From NCBI GenBank assembly GCA_946887385.1, contig CAMPKU010000097.1:1-15061 (forward strand): a stretch of DNA of 15,061 nt, given 5' to 3'. Source of the DNA: an uncultured Gammaproteobacteria bacterium. GTDB lineage: Bacteria; Pseudomonadota; Gammaproteobacteria; Rariloculales; Rariloculaceae. The notes under the pieces were generated by a model. The model was not told the origin of the DNA. It made no database searches and saw only the letters and a program-made list of their open reading frames with translations. Shown here in pieces: positions 7,995 through 15,061 of the stretch; the first letter of the stretch is position 1, and every line of letters begins with the position of its first letter. The translations under genes and the position numbers were made by a program.

Positions 7995-10436
7995 ATGACC
8001 GCAGCTGGGCTTCTGCAAGACTTAGGCTACGCGCTTCGCGCGCTCGCGAGCCGCCCGCTTTACGCATTCGCATCGATCGCCGTGCTTGCCGTCGCCATCG
8101 GCGCGAACACCACCGTGTTCAGCGTATTCAACGGCTTGTTCTTGCGGCCGCTGCCGTACCCCGACGGCGATCGCCTGGTCATGGTTTATGACTCGTACCC
8201 GAAAGTAGGCATGGCGAACGCGGGTACGTCGATTCCCGATTACCTTGACCGGCGCGAGCAGGCGCCTTCACTCGAAAGTCTGGCGATTTTCACGGAGCAG
8301 CCTCTCACGCTCGCCGGCGACGGGCCACCGCAGCGCTTGCGTGTTGCGCGCGCGTCGGCGTCGCTGTTCGAGGTGCTGCGTGCTGGGCCGGCGCTGGGGC
8401 GCACGTTCACGGCCGACGAAGAGACGCTCGGCAATGAACGGGCCGTTGTCTTGAGTCACCGGCTGTGGAACACGCGCTTCGGGGCGCGTGCGGACATCGT
8501 CGGCACGGATATTCAGCTCGACGGCGACTCCTATCGCGTCGTCGGCGTGATGCCCGACGGGTTCGGGTTTCTCGATCGCGGCGTCGACGCGTACGTGCCG
8601 TTCGCGTTCACGGCCGACCAGCGCAGCGACGCGGCGCGCGGTAACCAGTTCTCGAACAGTATCGGCCGATTGGCGCCTGGCGCGACCGTCGAAGGGTTGA
8701 ATGGCGAGCTCGACAGCATCGTGCGGCGCAACGTTGCGGAGGGGCGCTTGTCCGCCGACGCCATCACGGAAGCCGGCTTCACCGGCCGGGCGCAACCGCT
8801 GCGCGAGCTCATGATCGGCAGCCTCGGGAATGTGCTCGGCGTGCTGCAAGCGATCGTGGTGGTCGTGCTGCTGATTGCCTGCGCGAACCTCGCGAACCTG
8901 CAACTGACGCGCGTCACGTCGCGGCGCAAGGAGCTTGCCGTGCGCTCGGCACTCGGCGCCGGCGCCGAGCGGCTCATGCGCATGGTGCTCGTCGAATCGT
9001 TGCTGCTCGCGCTCGCGGGTGGCGCGCTCGGCCTCGCCGTCGCGGCGGGCGGGCTCGAGCTCGTGCGCGCACTCGGCCTCGATCGCTCGAACTTAGGTCT
9101 TCGGTTCGCGCTCGATGCGACGGCGCTCGCCTACACGCTGGGCGCGGCCGTGATCGCGGCTGCTGTGGCGGGTTTGCCGCCCGTGCTCGCGCTGTTGCGC
9201 GAGGACCTAACCGGCGTGATCCGCGAGGCCGGCCGCCAGGGCGGAAGCGGCCGCGGCGCGCAGCGCTGGCGCGGCACGCTCGTCGTCGCGCAGCTTGCGA
9301 TGAGCGTCGTTTTGCTCGTCGGTGCCGGGCTGCTCACGAAGAGTTTTTACGGACTGCTGGCCGAGGGGCCGGGCTTTAGCGCCGGCAGTGTGTGGACCGC
9401 TCGCACCACGCTCGGCGGGCCGCGCTACGCGACGCGCGAGTCCTGGCCGCGCTTTCAGCAACAAGCGCTCGAAGCGTTGCGCGCGTTGCCGGGGGTCGCC
9501 GAGGTCGGTGTCACGTCGATCCTGCCGTTCACGTCTACCACCGATCAAGGATCGGTCGTCATCGAGGGTTACGTCGCGTCGCAAGGCGGCGCGCCGCCGC
9601 ACGCGCAGCACTACGCGATCGACGACGGCTATTTGCGCGCGCTCGGCGTCCCGGTGGTTGCCGGGCGCAACTTCGCGGCGCACGAGGCCGAGCCCGTCGT
9701 CATCGTCGATGAGAACGTGGCCCAAAAATTTTGGCCGAACGGCGGCGCGCTCGGTCAGCGGCTCCGCATGGCGGAGACCGAGTTTCCCGATCGCTGGTAC
9801 ACCGTCATCGGCGTCGTTCCGCCCGTCAAGCAGGGCAGCCTTGCGGAAACGCCGAGCAAGGAGACGGTGTACTGGCACTATGAGCAGCGGCCCAGGGCCT
9901 CGACCGTGTTTACATTGCGCACCGTCGTGCCGCCCGAGCGGCTCGCGGGCGCCGTTACGGCCGCCATCGCAGCGCTTGATCCCGAGGTCGCCTTGTATGA
10001 CACGCAAACCATGGAGCAGCGCGTGTCGAGCTCGCTCGGCTCGCAGCGCACACCGATGGTGCTGACGCTCGTCTTCGCCGGCGTGGCGTTCGTGCTCGCG
10101 GTGCTCGGCATTTACGCGGTGCTCGCGTGGGCCGTGAGCCAGCGCGTGAACGAGATCGGCGTGCGCATGGCGCTCGGCGCGCGTGCCGACCACATTGGCC
10201 GCATGATCCTCGAGCAAGGCGGTAAGCTCATCGCGATTGGGCTCGTCGTAGGCGTCGCCGGGGCGCTCGCTGGCGGCCGCGTGCTGGCATCGCAGCTCGA
10301 CAGAGTCGGTGCGTTCGATTTCATGGTGCTCGCGCTCACGGTTGTCGGCCTGGGCGGTGCCGCGCTCGTCGCGAGCTGGTTGCCGGCGCGCCGCGCTGCG
10401 CGCATCGATCCGCTCACGGCGCTGCGGGAAGAGTAA
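7995..10436 (+). CDS. MacB/FtsX-type duplicated ABC permease 4
   Basis: A complete 813-residue permease. The N-terminal cytoplasmic helix (LLQDLGYALRAL) leads into TM1 (about 22-50), which ends in RPLPYPDGDR. First periplasmic domain about 50-277, TM2-TM4 at 278-305, 332-357 and 378-401, TM5 426-455, second periplasmic domain about 456-686, TM6-TM8 at 688-715, 744-765 and 775-797. Coupling segments KELAVRSALGA and NEIGVRMALGA are intact; the C-terminus is PARRAARIDPLTALREE. The start is the first ATG that yields the family N-terminus. Its ribosome-binding site is poor (AAGG at 7981-7984, 10 nt away), unlike those of its neighbours, so translation may be weaker or controlled differently. The next gene follows after 23 bp. 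Family certain; no basis for a substrate. Confidence 0.95.
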   Translation: MTAAGLLQDLGYALRALASRPLYAFASIAVLAVAIGANTTVFSVFNGLFLRPLPYPDGDRLVMVYDSYPKVGMANAGTSIPDYLDRREQAPSLESLAIFTEQPLTLAGDGPPQRLRVARASASLFEVLRAGPALGRTFTADEETLGNERAVVLSHRLWNTRFGARADIVGTDIQLDGDSYRVVGVMPDGFGFLDRGVDAYVPFAFTADQRSDAARGNQFSNSIGRLAPGATVEGLNGELDSIVRRNVAEGRLSADAITEAGFTGRAQPLRELMIGSLGNVLGVLQAIVVVVLLIACANLANLQLTRVTSRRKELAVRSALGAGAERLMRMVLVESLLLALAGGALGLAVAAGGLELVRALGLDRSNLGLRFALDATALAYTLGAAVIAAAVAGLPPVLALLREDLTGVIREAGRQGGSGRGAQRWRGTLVVAQLAMSVVLLVGAGLLTKSFYGLLAEGPGFSAGSVWTARTTLGGPRYATRESWPRFQQQALEALRALPGVAEVGVTSILPFTSTTDQGSVVIEGYVASQGGAPPHAQHYAIDDGYLRALGVPVVAGRNFAAHEAEPVVIVDENVAQKFWPNGGALGQRLRMAETEFPDRWYTVIGVVPPVKQGSLAETPSKETVYWHYEQRPRASTVFTLRTVVPPERLAGAVTAAIAALDPEVALYDTQTMEQRVSSSLGSQRTPMVLTLVFAGVAFVLAVLGIYAVLAWAVSQRVNEIGVRMALGARADHIGRMILEQGGKLIAIGLVVGVAGALAGGRVLASQLDRVGAFDFMVLALTVVGLGGAALVASWLPARRAARIDPLTALREE

Positions 10437-10447
10437 AACCGGCAAAC

Positions 10448-10454
10448 GAGGTGA
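10448..10454 (+). promoter_or_regulatory. Strong ribosome-binding site of permease 5
   Basis: GAGGTGA is a near-perfect match to the anti-Shine-Dalgarno sequence and ends 5 nt before the ATG at 10460. An in-frame GTG at 10451 lies inside this motif and so cannot be the start served by it. This fixes the start at 10460. Confidence 0.75.
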
Positions 10455-10459
10455 CTCTC

Positions 10460-12907
10460 ATGGCGGGGAGCTGGTTTCGCGATCTGCGCTACGCGCTGCG
10501 GCAGTTGACGCGCTCACCGGGTTTCACGGCTGTCGCCGTGCTCACGCTCGCCATCGGCATCGGCGCCAACACGGCGATCTTCAGTGTCGTCAACGAGCTG
10601 CTGCTACGGCCGCCGGCGCACGTGATGGATCCGGAGCGCGTGGTCTCGATCTGGACCAGCGACTTTAGCGGGCCGCCGTACGGCGCGTCGTCGTACCCCG
10701 ACTACGAAGCCTTTCGCGAGCAGCGCGACGTCTTGGCCGACGTCGCGGCGTACGGGCCGGTGCCTGGGAACCTCGTGCAGGCCGACGACACCGTTCGTCT
10801 CAGGATCGAGCAAATTACTCCGAACTACTTCGACGTGCTCGGTGTGCGCGCCGCGCACGGCCGATTGCTCGTCGCGAGCGAGATCGAGGATCGCACGCCG
10901 CTCGTCGTTCTTGGCTACACGCTGTGGCGCACTCGCTTTGGTGCGGATCCAGCCGCGGTAGGGCGCACCGTTCGCATCAACGACGGTACCTTCACGGTCG
11001 TAGGTATTGCGCCCGAGGGCTTTGCCGGCAGCCAACGCATCTTCGGCGACGTCGACGCGTGGGTGCCCCTCGAGACGCTCACGGGAGGTCGCCCCGAGCG
11101 GCTTGCCGAGCGCGGCTCGCGGCGGTTCTTTTTGCTCGGCCGGTTGCAGCCGGGTGTGTCGCTCGATGAAGCCCGAGCGCGTTTTACCGTGGTCGCGAAC
11201 CAGCTGCTGGCCGAGTATCCCGACGAATGGCGCGATGTCGCGCGTCGCGGCCGCACGATCACGATCCTTCCTGAAAGCCAGTCACGCGTGCTGCCGGAGC
11301 TCCGCGGTGCCGTCGTCGGCTTTTTGGGCGTGCTGCTAGCGGGCTTCGCGCTCGTGTTGCTGATCTGCTGCACGAACGTGGCGAACTTGCTGCTCGCGCG
11401 CGGCGCAGCGCGCGTCCGCGACGTTGCGATCCGGGTTTCGCTCGGCGCGTCGCGCGCGCGGCTCGTGCGGCAACTCATGACGGAGAGCATCGCGCTCGCG
11501 GCGCTCGGCTGCGCAGGCGCGATCCTGGTGACGTATGCCGCCGCCGGTCTGCTGGCGCAGTACCGGCCGCCCGGCGACCTGGCACTCGACGTCGGCGTCG
11601 ATTGGCGCGTGCTTGGATTCGCGCTCGCGGCTGCGACCGCCGCCGCGTTGCTCTTCGGGCTGGCGCCGGCCCTTAACCTCACGCGGCTCGGCGCCTCGGC
11701 GGCGTTGAAGGACGGCGCGCTCGCGGCCGCCCGAACAGGGCGCTTCGGCTTGCGCGGCGCTCTGATCGCTGGGCAAGTGGCCGTATCGCTGGTTCTACTC
11801 GTTTGTGCCGGGCTGTTCCTCCGCAGCTTGCAACAAGCGGCTACGGTGGATCCCGGCTTCGATGCGGACAACGTCGCGATCGCGTCATTCGATCTTGGAA
11901 CGCAGGGCTATACGCAGCCGCGCGCCCGAGCGTTCTACACACAGCTCACCGAACGCATCGCGCGCTTGCCGGATGTGCGCGCCGCCACGTTGGCGCAGAG
12001 AGTGCCGTTGTCGGGCGACAGCGGCCGCAACGGCACCGGCGTGGAAGGGTACGAGCCGCGGCCCGGCGAAGACATGGAATTTCACGGCAACGTAGTAGGG
12101 CCTGAGTATTTCGAAGTGATGGGTGTGCCGCTGGTGCGCGGCCGCGGCTTCACGGCCGCCGATCGCGAAGGTGCGCCGCAGGTGGCCGTCGTCAACGAAG
12201 CTTTCGCCGAGCGCTTCTGGCCGGGCGAGGATGCCATCGGCAAACGGCTCACGTTCTTCGCCGGCGCTACGTCGATCGAGATCATCGGCGTCGCACGCAA
12301 CGGCAAGTATCAGTCGCTCACGGAAGCGCCGCTGCCATACGTGTATCGACCGTTCCTTCAGCAGTACGGCGAGATGACGCTGCACGTGCGTGTTGCACGA
12401 GATCCGGAAGCGTTTCTCCCGCTATTGCGCAGCGAGATCCGCGCAGTCGATGGCCAGCTGCCGATCGTCAGGCTCGCGAGTATGCGCAGCGCAACGGCGT
12501 TCGCCACGTTTCCGCAGCGCGTCGCCGCCACGCTGCTCGGCGGCTGCGCCGGGCTTGCGCTGTTGCTCGCGGCCGTCGGTTTGTACGGCGTGGTCGCGTA
12601 CGCCGTGAGCCAGCGCACGCGCGAGATCGGCATTCGTATGGCGCTCGGAGCCGGGCGCAACGCCGTGGTGCGGATGGTGCTCGAAGGTAGCATGAAGGTG
12701 GTCGCGATCGGGCTTATGATCGGCTTCGTGCTTTCGCTCGTTGCCGGCCGCGCAGTGGAGTCGTTTCTGGGGCTTACGAGCGCCGCGGATCCCGTCGCAC
12801 TGCTCGCGGCTCCGCTCGTGATGATTGCGTGCGCGTTCGTCGCGAGCTGGTTACCCGCGCGTCGCGCGGCACGCGTGGATCCGATTCGCGCACTGCGCGA
12901 GGAGTGA
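10460..12907 (+). CDS. MacB/FtsX-type duplicated ABC permease 5
   Basis: A complete 815-residue permease starting MAGSWFRDLRYALRQ, with a strong ribosome-binding site 5 nt upstream; the in-frame GTG three codons earlier is rejected because it lies within that site. TM1 about 20-48, first periplasmic domain about 49-280, TM2-TM4 at 281-312, 339-365 and 384-408, TM5 432-460, second periplasmic domain about 460-686, TM6-TM8 at 687-715, 745-767 and 777-798; C-terminus PARRAARVDPIRALREE. Two points differ from its neighbours. The PLPYP motif after TM1 is replaced by RPPAHVMDPERVV, and the first coupling segment reads RDVAIRVSLGA, with Asp321 in place of the usual Glu and Ser for Ala. The second (REIGIRMALGA) is canonical. 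It is followed after 4 bp by permease 6. Probably functional, but of a distinct subfamily (inference); substrate unknown. Confidence 0.95.
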   Translation: MAGSWFRDLRYALRQLTRSPGFTAVAVLTLAIGIGANTAIFSVVNELLLRPPAHVMDPERVVSIWTSDFSGPPYGASSYPDYEAFREQRDVLADVAAYGPVPGNLVQADDTVRLRIEQITPNYFDVLGVRAAHGRLLVASEIEDRTPLVVLGYTLWRTRFGADPAAVGRTVRINDGTFTVVGIAPEGFAGSQRIFGDVDAWVPLETLTGGRPERLAERGSRRFFLLGRLQPGVSLDEARARFTVVANQLLAEYPDEWRDVARRGRTITILPESQSRVLPELRGAVVGFLGVLLAGFALVLLICCTNVANLLLARGAARVRDVAIRVSLGASRARLVRQLMTESIALAALGCAGAILVTYAAAGLLAQYRPPGDLALDVGVDWRVLGFALAAATAAALLFGLAPALNLTRLGASAALKDGALAAARTGRFGLRGALIAGQVAVSLVLLVCAGLFLRSLQQAATVDPGFDADNVAIASFDLGTQGYTQPRARAFYTQLTERIARLPDVRAATLAQRVPLSGDSGRNGTGVEGYEPRPGEDMEFHGNVVGPEYFEVMGVPLVRGRGFTAADREGAPQVAVVNEAFAERFWPGEDAIGKRLTFFAGATSIEIIGVARNGKYQSLTEAPLPYVYRPFLQQYGEMTLHVRVARDPEAFLPLLRSEIRAVDGQLPIVRLASMRSATAFATFPQRVAATLLGGCAGLALLLAAVGLYGVVAYAVSQRTREIGIRMALGAGRNAVVRMVLEGSMKVVAIGLMIGFVLSLVAGRAVESFLGLTSAADPVALLAAPLVMIACAFVASWLPARRAARVDPIRALREE
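12899..12904 (+). promoter_or_regulatory. Ribosome-binding site of permease 6, inside the end of permease 5
   Basis: GAGGAG occupies the last sense codons of permease 5, directly before its TGA stop (12905-12907), and is 7 nt from the ATG at 12912. The arrangement is typical of translational coupling and supports the chosen start. Confidence 0.7.
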
Positions 12908-12911
12908 GTCG

Positions 12912-15061
12912 ATGGAAACACTCCGTAAAGACATCAAACACGCCTGGCGCATGTTCCGCGAGAGCAAGCTGTTCACGGCAACGGCGCTCGCGGCGCTCAC
13001 GCTCGGCATCGGCGTGAACATCGCGATCTTTTCCGTCCTCAACGCCGTGCTGCTGAAGCCCGTGCCGTTCCCGGAGCCCGACGCGCTCGTGCAATTGATG
13101 AACGCCAACAACGGCGCGCCCACGGGCCCGGCGTCGTCGCCGGCCAAGTACATGCACTGGCGCGCGCAGACCGACGTGCTAGAGCACGTGGCCGCCGGCC
13201 GCAACATCGAGTTGAATCTCGAGCAAGGCGATCTGCCCGAGGCGATTCGCGCAGCGCAAACGAGCGCGGAATACTTCGGCGCTTACCGCCCGCCGCTCCT
13301 GATGGGACGTTGGTTCACGGCCGAGGAGGATCTGCCGAACGCGGGCTACACCGTGGTCTTGAGCTACAACTTCTGGACCCAGCGCATGGCCAGCGATCCC
13401 GACGTCGTCGGCAAGCGCATTACGCTGTCCGGCTATCCGTACACGGTCGTCGGCGTCGTGGCGCGCGAGTTCGACGTAAGAGATTTCGGCGCCGCGCCCG
13501 AGGTGTGGGTGCCGTTCCAACTCGATCCCAATACGACGGACCAGGGCCACTATTTTTCGACGGTGGGGCGCCTGAAGCCAGGTGTCACGCTCGAGCAGGC
13601 GCAGGCGCGGCTGCTCGCTTCGGCGGCCGCCTATCGCGAGCGTTACTCTGCACTGGCGATGCCGGAGAGCGTCGGTTTCAGCGCCATCACGCTCCAGGAA
13701 TCGCTCGTGCGCCAGGCGCGCCCGGCGCTGCTCGTGGCGCTCGGCGCCGTGGGCTTCGTGTTATTGATTGCGTGTGCGAACGTCGCGAACTTGCTCTTGG
13801 TGCGGGCGACGGGGCGGCGCCGCGAGCTGGCCGTGCGCGTTGCGCTCGGCGCGGGGCGCTGGCGCATCATGCGGCAGCTCTTGACCGAGAGTCTCATGCT
13901 GTCGCTGGCGGGCGGCGCGCTCGGTCTGCTCGCGGGCTTCATCGGCATGCGCGCTTTGTTGACCGTGAGCACGGCCGGCTTGCCGCGCCTTGGGCAGGCT
14001 GGCTCGCTGCTCGGCATGGATTGGCGCGTGGTGCTGTTCACAATTGCGCTGTCGATCATGACCGGCATCCTCTTCGGGCTGATCCCCGCGCTCATCGCGT
14101 CGCGAGCTGACTTGAATGCCGTGATCAAGGATTCGAGCGGGCGCTCAGGGAGCGGCTTTCGGCAGAACAAGACGCGTTCTGCGCTCGTGCTCGTGGAGGT
14201 GAGCCTCGCCGTGGTGCTGCTCGTCGGTGCGTCGCTCTTGATTCGCACATCCGTGGCGCTCGGCACCGTCGATCCCGGCTACACCACCGAGAACGTGCTT
14301 GTCATGAGCACCTCGCTGTCGGGGCCGCAGTACCGGACGGCCGAAGCCGTCGATCAAACGGCTCGGTTGGTGCTCGAGCGCATTCGCCAGATCCCCGGCG
14401 TTGCGGCCGCATCGATGACGTGCTGCGTGCCGCTGCAAGGAGGCTACGGGTTGCCGTTCAATGTCGTGGGAAGAACGAACGAAGGCCCGTTCACGGGGAA
14501 CGGCGGCGTCCACGTGAGCGTGCCGGGGTTTTTCGATACGTTCGAAATTCCCGTGGTGCGCGGTCGTGCGTTCAACGACACCGACACGGCGACAGGGCCG
14601 CCGGTCATGATCATCAACCAGGCCATGGCGGACCAATTTTGGCCCAACGGCGGCGACCCGCTCGCGGATCGCATCTTGATGGGCGGGGGCGCCGCCAATA
14701 TGAAGGAGCTCGCCACGGAGCCCGTGCGTCAGATCATCGGCGTTGTCGGCGACATACGCAACGGCAGCATCGCGCAAGACCCGGGCCCGATCATGTATCT
14801 TCCCTTCGCACAGATGCCGGACCCGTTGAACGCGCTGATGCAAGGCTCGGGGCCAATGGGCTGGGTGATCCGCACCAGCGCGGCACCGGAAACCGTGTCG
14901 GAGCAAATCCAAGACGTCATTCGCCAGATGACGGCCGTGCCGGTCACCAACGTTCAAAACATGGACGACATCGTGTCCGTGAGCACCTCGCGGCAACGGC
15001 TCAACATGTTGCTGATGACGATTTTCGGCATCTCCGCCCTCGTGCTGGCCGCGATCGGCAT
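12912..15061 (+). CDS. MacB/FtsX-type duplicated ABC permease 6 (3'-truncated by the window edge)
   Basis: Translating from the ATG at 12912 gives an uninterrupted frame of 716 codons to the window edge with no stop. It begins METLRKDIKHAWRMF, followed by TM1 (about 21-46) ending in LKPVPFPEPD. First periplasmic domain about 47-270, TM2-TM4 at 273-298, 323-350 and 372-396, TM5 423-450, second periplasmic domain about 451-694. TM6 starts near 696 (LNMLLMTIFGISALVLAAIG) and is cut, so about 90-100 residues (rest of TM6, second coupling segment, TM7, TM8) lie outside. The visible coupling segment RELAVRVALGA is canonical. Two adjacent cysteines, Cys504-Cys505, sit in the second periplasmic domain where the paralogues have Ser, Thr or other residues. 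The start is supported by GAGGAG 7 nt upstream, and the gene lies 4 bp after permease 5. Family certain; whether it is intact cannot be seen. Confidence 0.93.
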   Translation, partial: METLRKDIKHAWRMFRESKLFTATALAALTLGIGVNIAIFSVLNAVLLKPVPFPEPDALVQLMNANNGAPTGPASSPAKYMHWRAQTDVLEHVAAGRNIELNLEQGDLPEAIRAAQTSAEYFGAYRPPLLMGRWFTAEEDLPNAGYTVVLSYNFWTQRMASDPDVVGKRITLSGYPYTVVGVVAREFDVRDFGAAPEVWVPFQLDPNTTDQGHYFSTVGRLKPGVTLEQAQARLLASAAAYRERYSALAMPESVGFSAITLQESLVRQARPALLVALGAVGFVLLIACANVANLLLVRATGRRRELAVRVALGAGRWRIMRQLLTESLMLSLAGGALGLLAGFIGMRALLTVSTAGLPRLGQAGSLLGMDWRVVLFTIALSIMTGILFGLIPALIASRADLNAVIKDSSGRSGSGFRQNKTRSALVLVEVSLAVVLLVGASLLIRTSVALGTVDPGYTTENVLVMSTSLSGPQYRTAEAVDQTARLVLERIRQIPGVAAASMTCCVPLQGGYGLPFNVVGRTNEGPFTGNGGVHVSVPGFFDTFEIPVVRGRAFNDTDTATGPPVMIINQAMADQFWPNGGDPLADRILMGGGAANMKELATEPVRQIIGVVGDIRNGSIAQDPGPIMYLPFAQMPDPLNALMQGSGPMGWVIRTSAAPETVSEQIQDVIRQMTAVPVTNVQNMDDIVSVSTSRQRLNMLLMTIFGISALVLAAIG

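Noticed and set aside
9207..10445. A 412-codon open frame on the minus strand opposite permease 4.
   Set aside because: Same composition artefact: Arg/His/Asp-rich low-complexity translation, no recognisable domain, fully overlapping a convincing permease gene.
10451..10459. GTG at 10451 as the start of permease 5.
   Set aside because: The GTG is part of the strong GAGGTGA ribosome-binding site; the ATG at 10460 is correctly spaced from that site.
13310..14110. A 266-codon plus-strand frame and a minus-strand frame at 14145-14996 in the last 2 kb.
   Set aside because: Both are out-of-frame shadows of permease 6, which reads without interruption from 12912 to the edge and shows clear family motifs.
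1..15061. The permease array as a recent tandem repeat or mobile-element product.
   Set aside because: The six copies share motifs but differ widely in sequence, loop lengths and junctions. There are no long identical DNA stretches, no transposase and no flanking terminal repeats.

Overview
The window is a single-strand (+) block of ABC-transporter genes from a GC-rich bacterium. It holds one ATP-binding subunit and six different large permeases of the MacB/FtsX superfamily, in the long 'duplicated permease' form (about 815-830 residues, two MacB-type periplasmic domains and two FtsX domains per chain). Families of this kind (called ADOP, 'acidobacterial duplicated orphan permease') are most abundant in Acidobacteriota and also occur in Gemmatimonadota and some GC-rich Gammaproteobacteria such as Steroidobacter relatives. 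The sequence does not let me choose firmly; there is no rRNA or other taxonomic marker.

Layout: the 3' part of permease 1 (1-2040, start outside the window), then the ATPase (2080-2880), permease 2 (2942-5401), permease 3 (5407-7902), a 92-bp gap with weak inverted repeats, permease 4 (7995-10436), permease 5 (10460-12907) and permease 6 (12912-15061, running off the right edge). All other gaps are 4-61 bp. Two permease pairs (2-3 and 5-6) are separated by only 5 and 4 bp, with the downstream ribosome-binding site inside the end of the upstream gene. The block is therefore probably one operon, or two sub-operons split at the 92-bp gap, and it extends past both edges of the window.

Working model (inference): the ATPase has all the motifs of an active MacB/LolD-type subunit. 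Each permease keeps the usual cytoplasmic coupling segments (R-x-x-E-[IL]-x-x-R-x-A-L-G-A) after TM2 and, where visible, after TM6. One duplicated permease could stand in for the permease dimer of MacB, sitting on an ATPase dimer. Six permeases sharing one ATPase would be alternative or specialised assemblies that move substrates at or across the cytoplasmic membrane (mechanotransmission rather than classical channel transport). No MacA-type membrane-fusion protein, TolC-like porin or regulator is in the window, and the substrate cannot be inferred.

I see no tRNA, rRNA, CRISPR array, insertion sequence, attachment site or convincing rho-independent terminator. The window looks like an expanded paralogue array rather than a wholly new kind of system; the most unusual point is the 6:1 permease:ATPase ratio.
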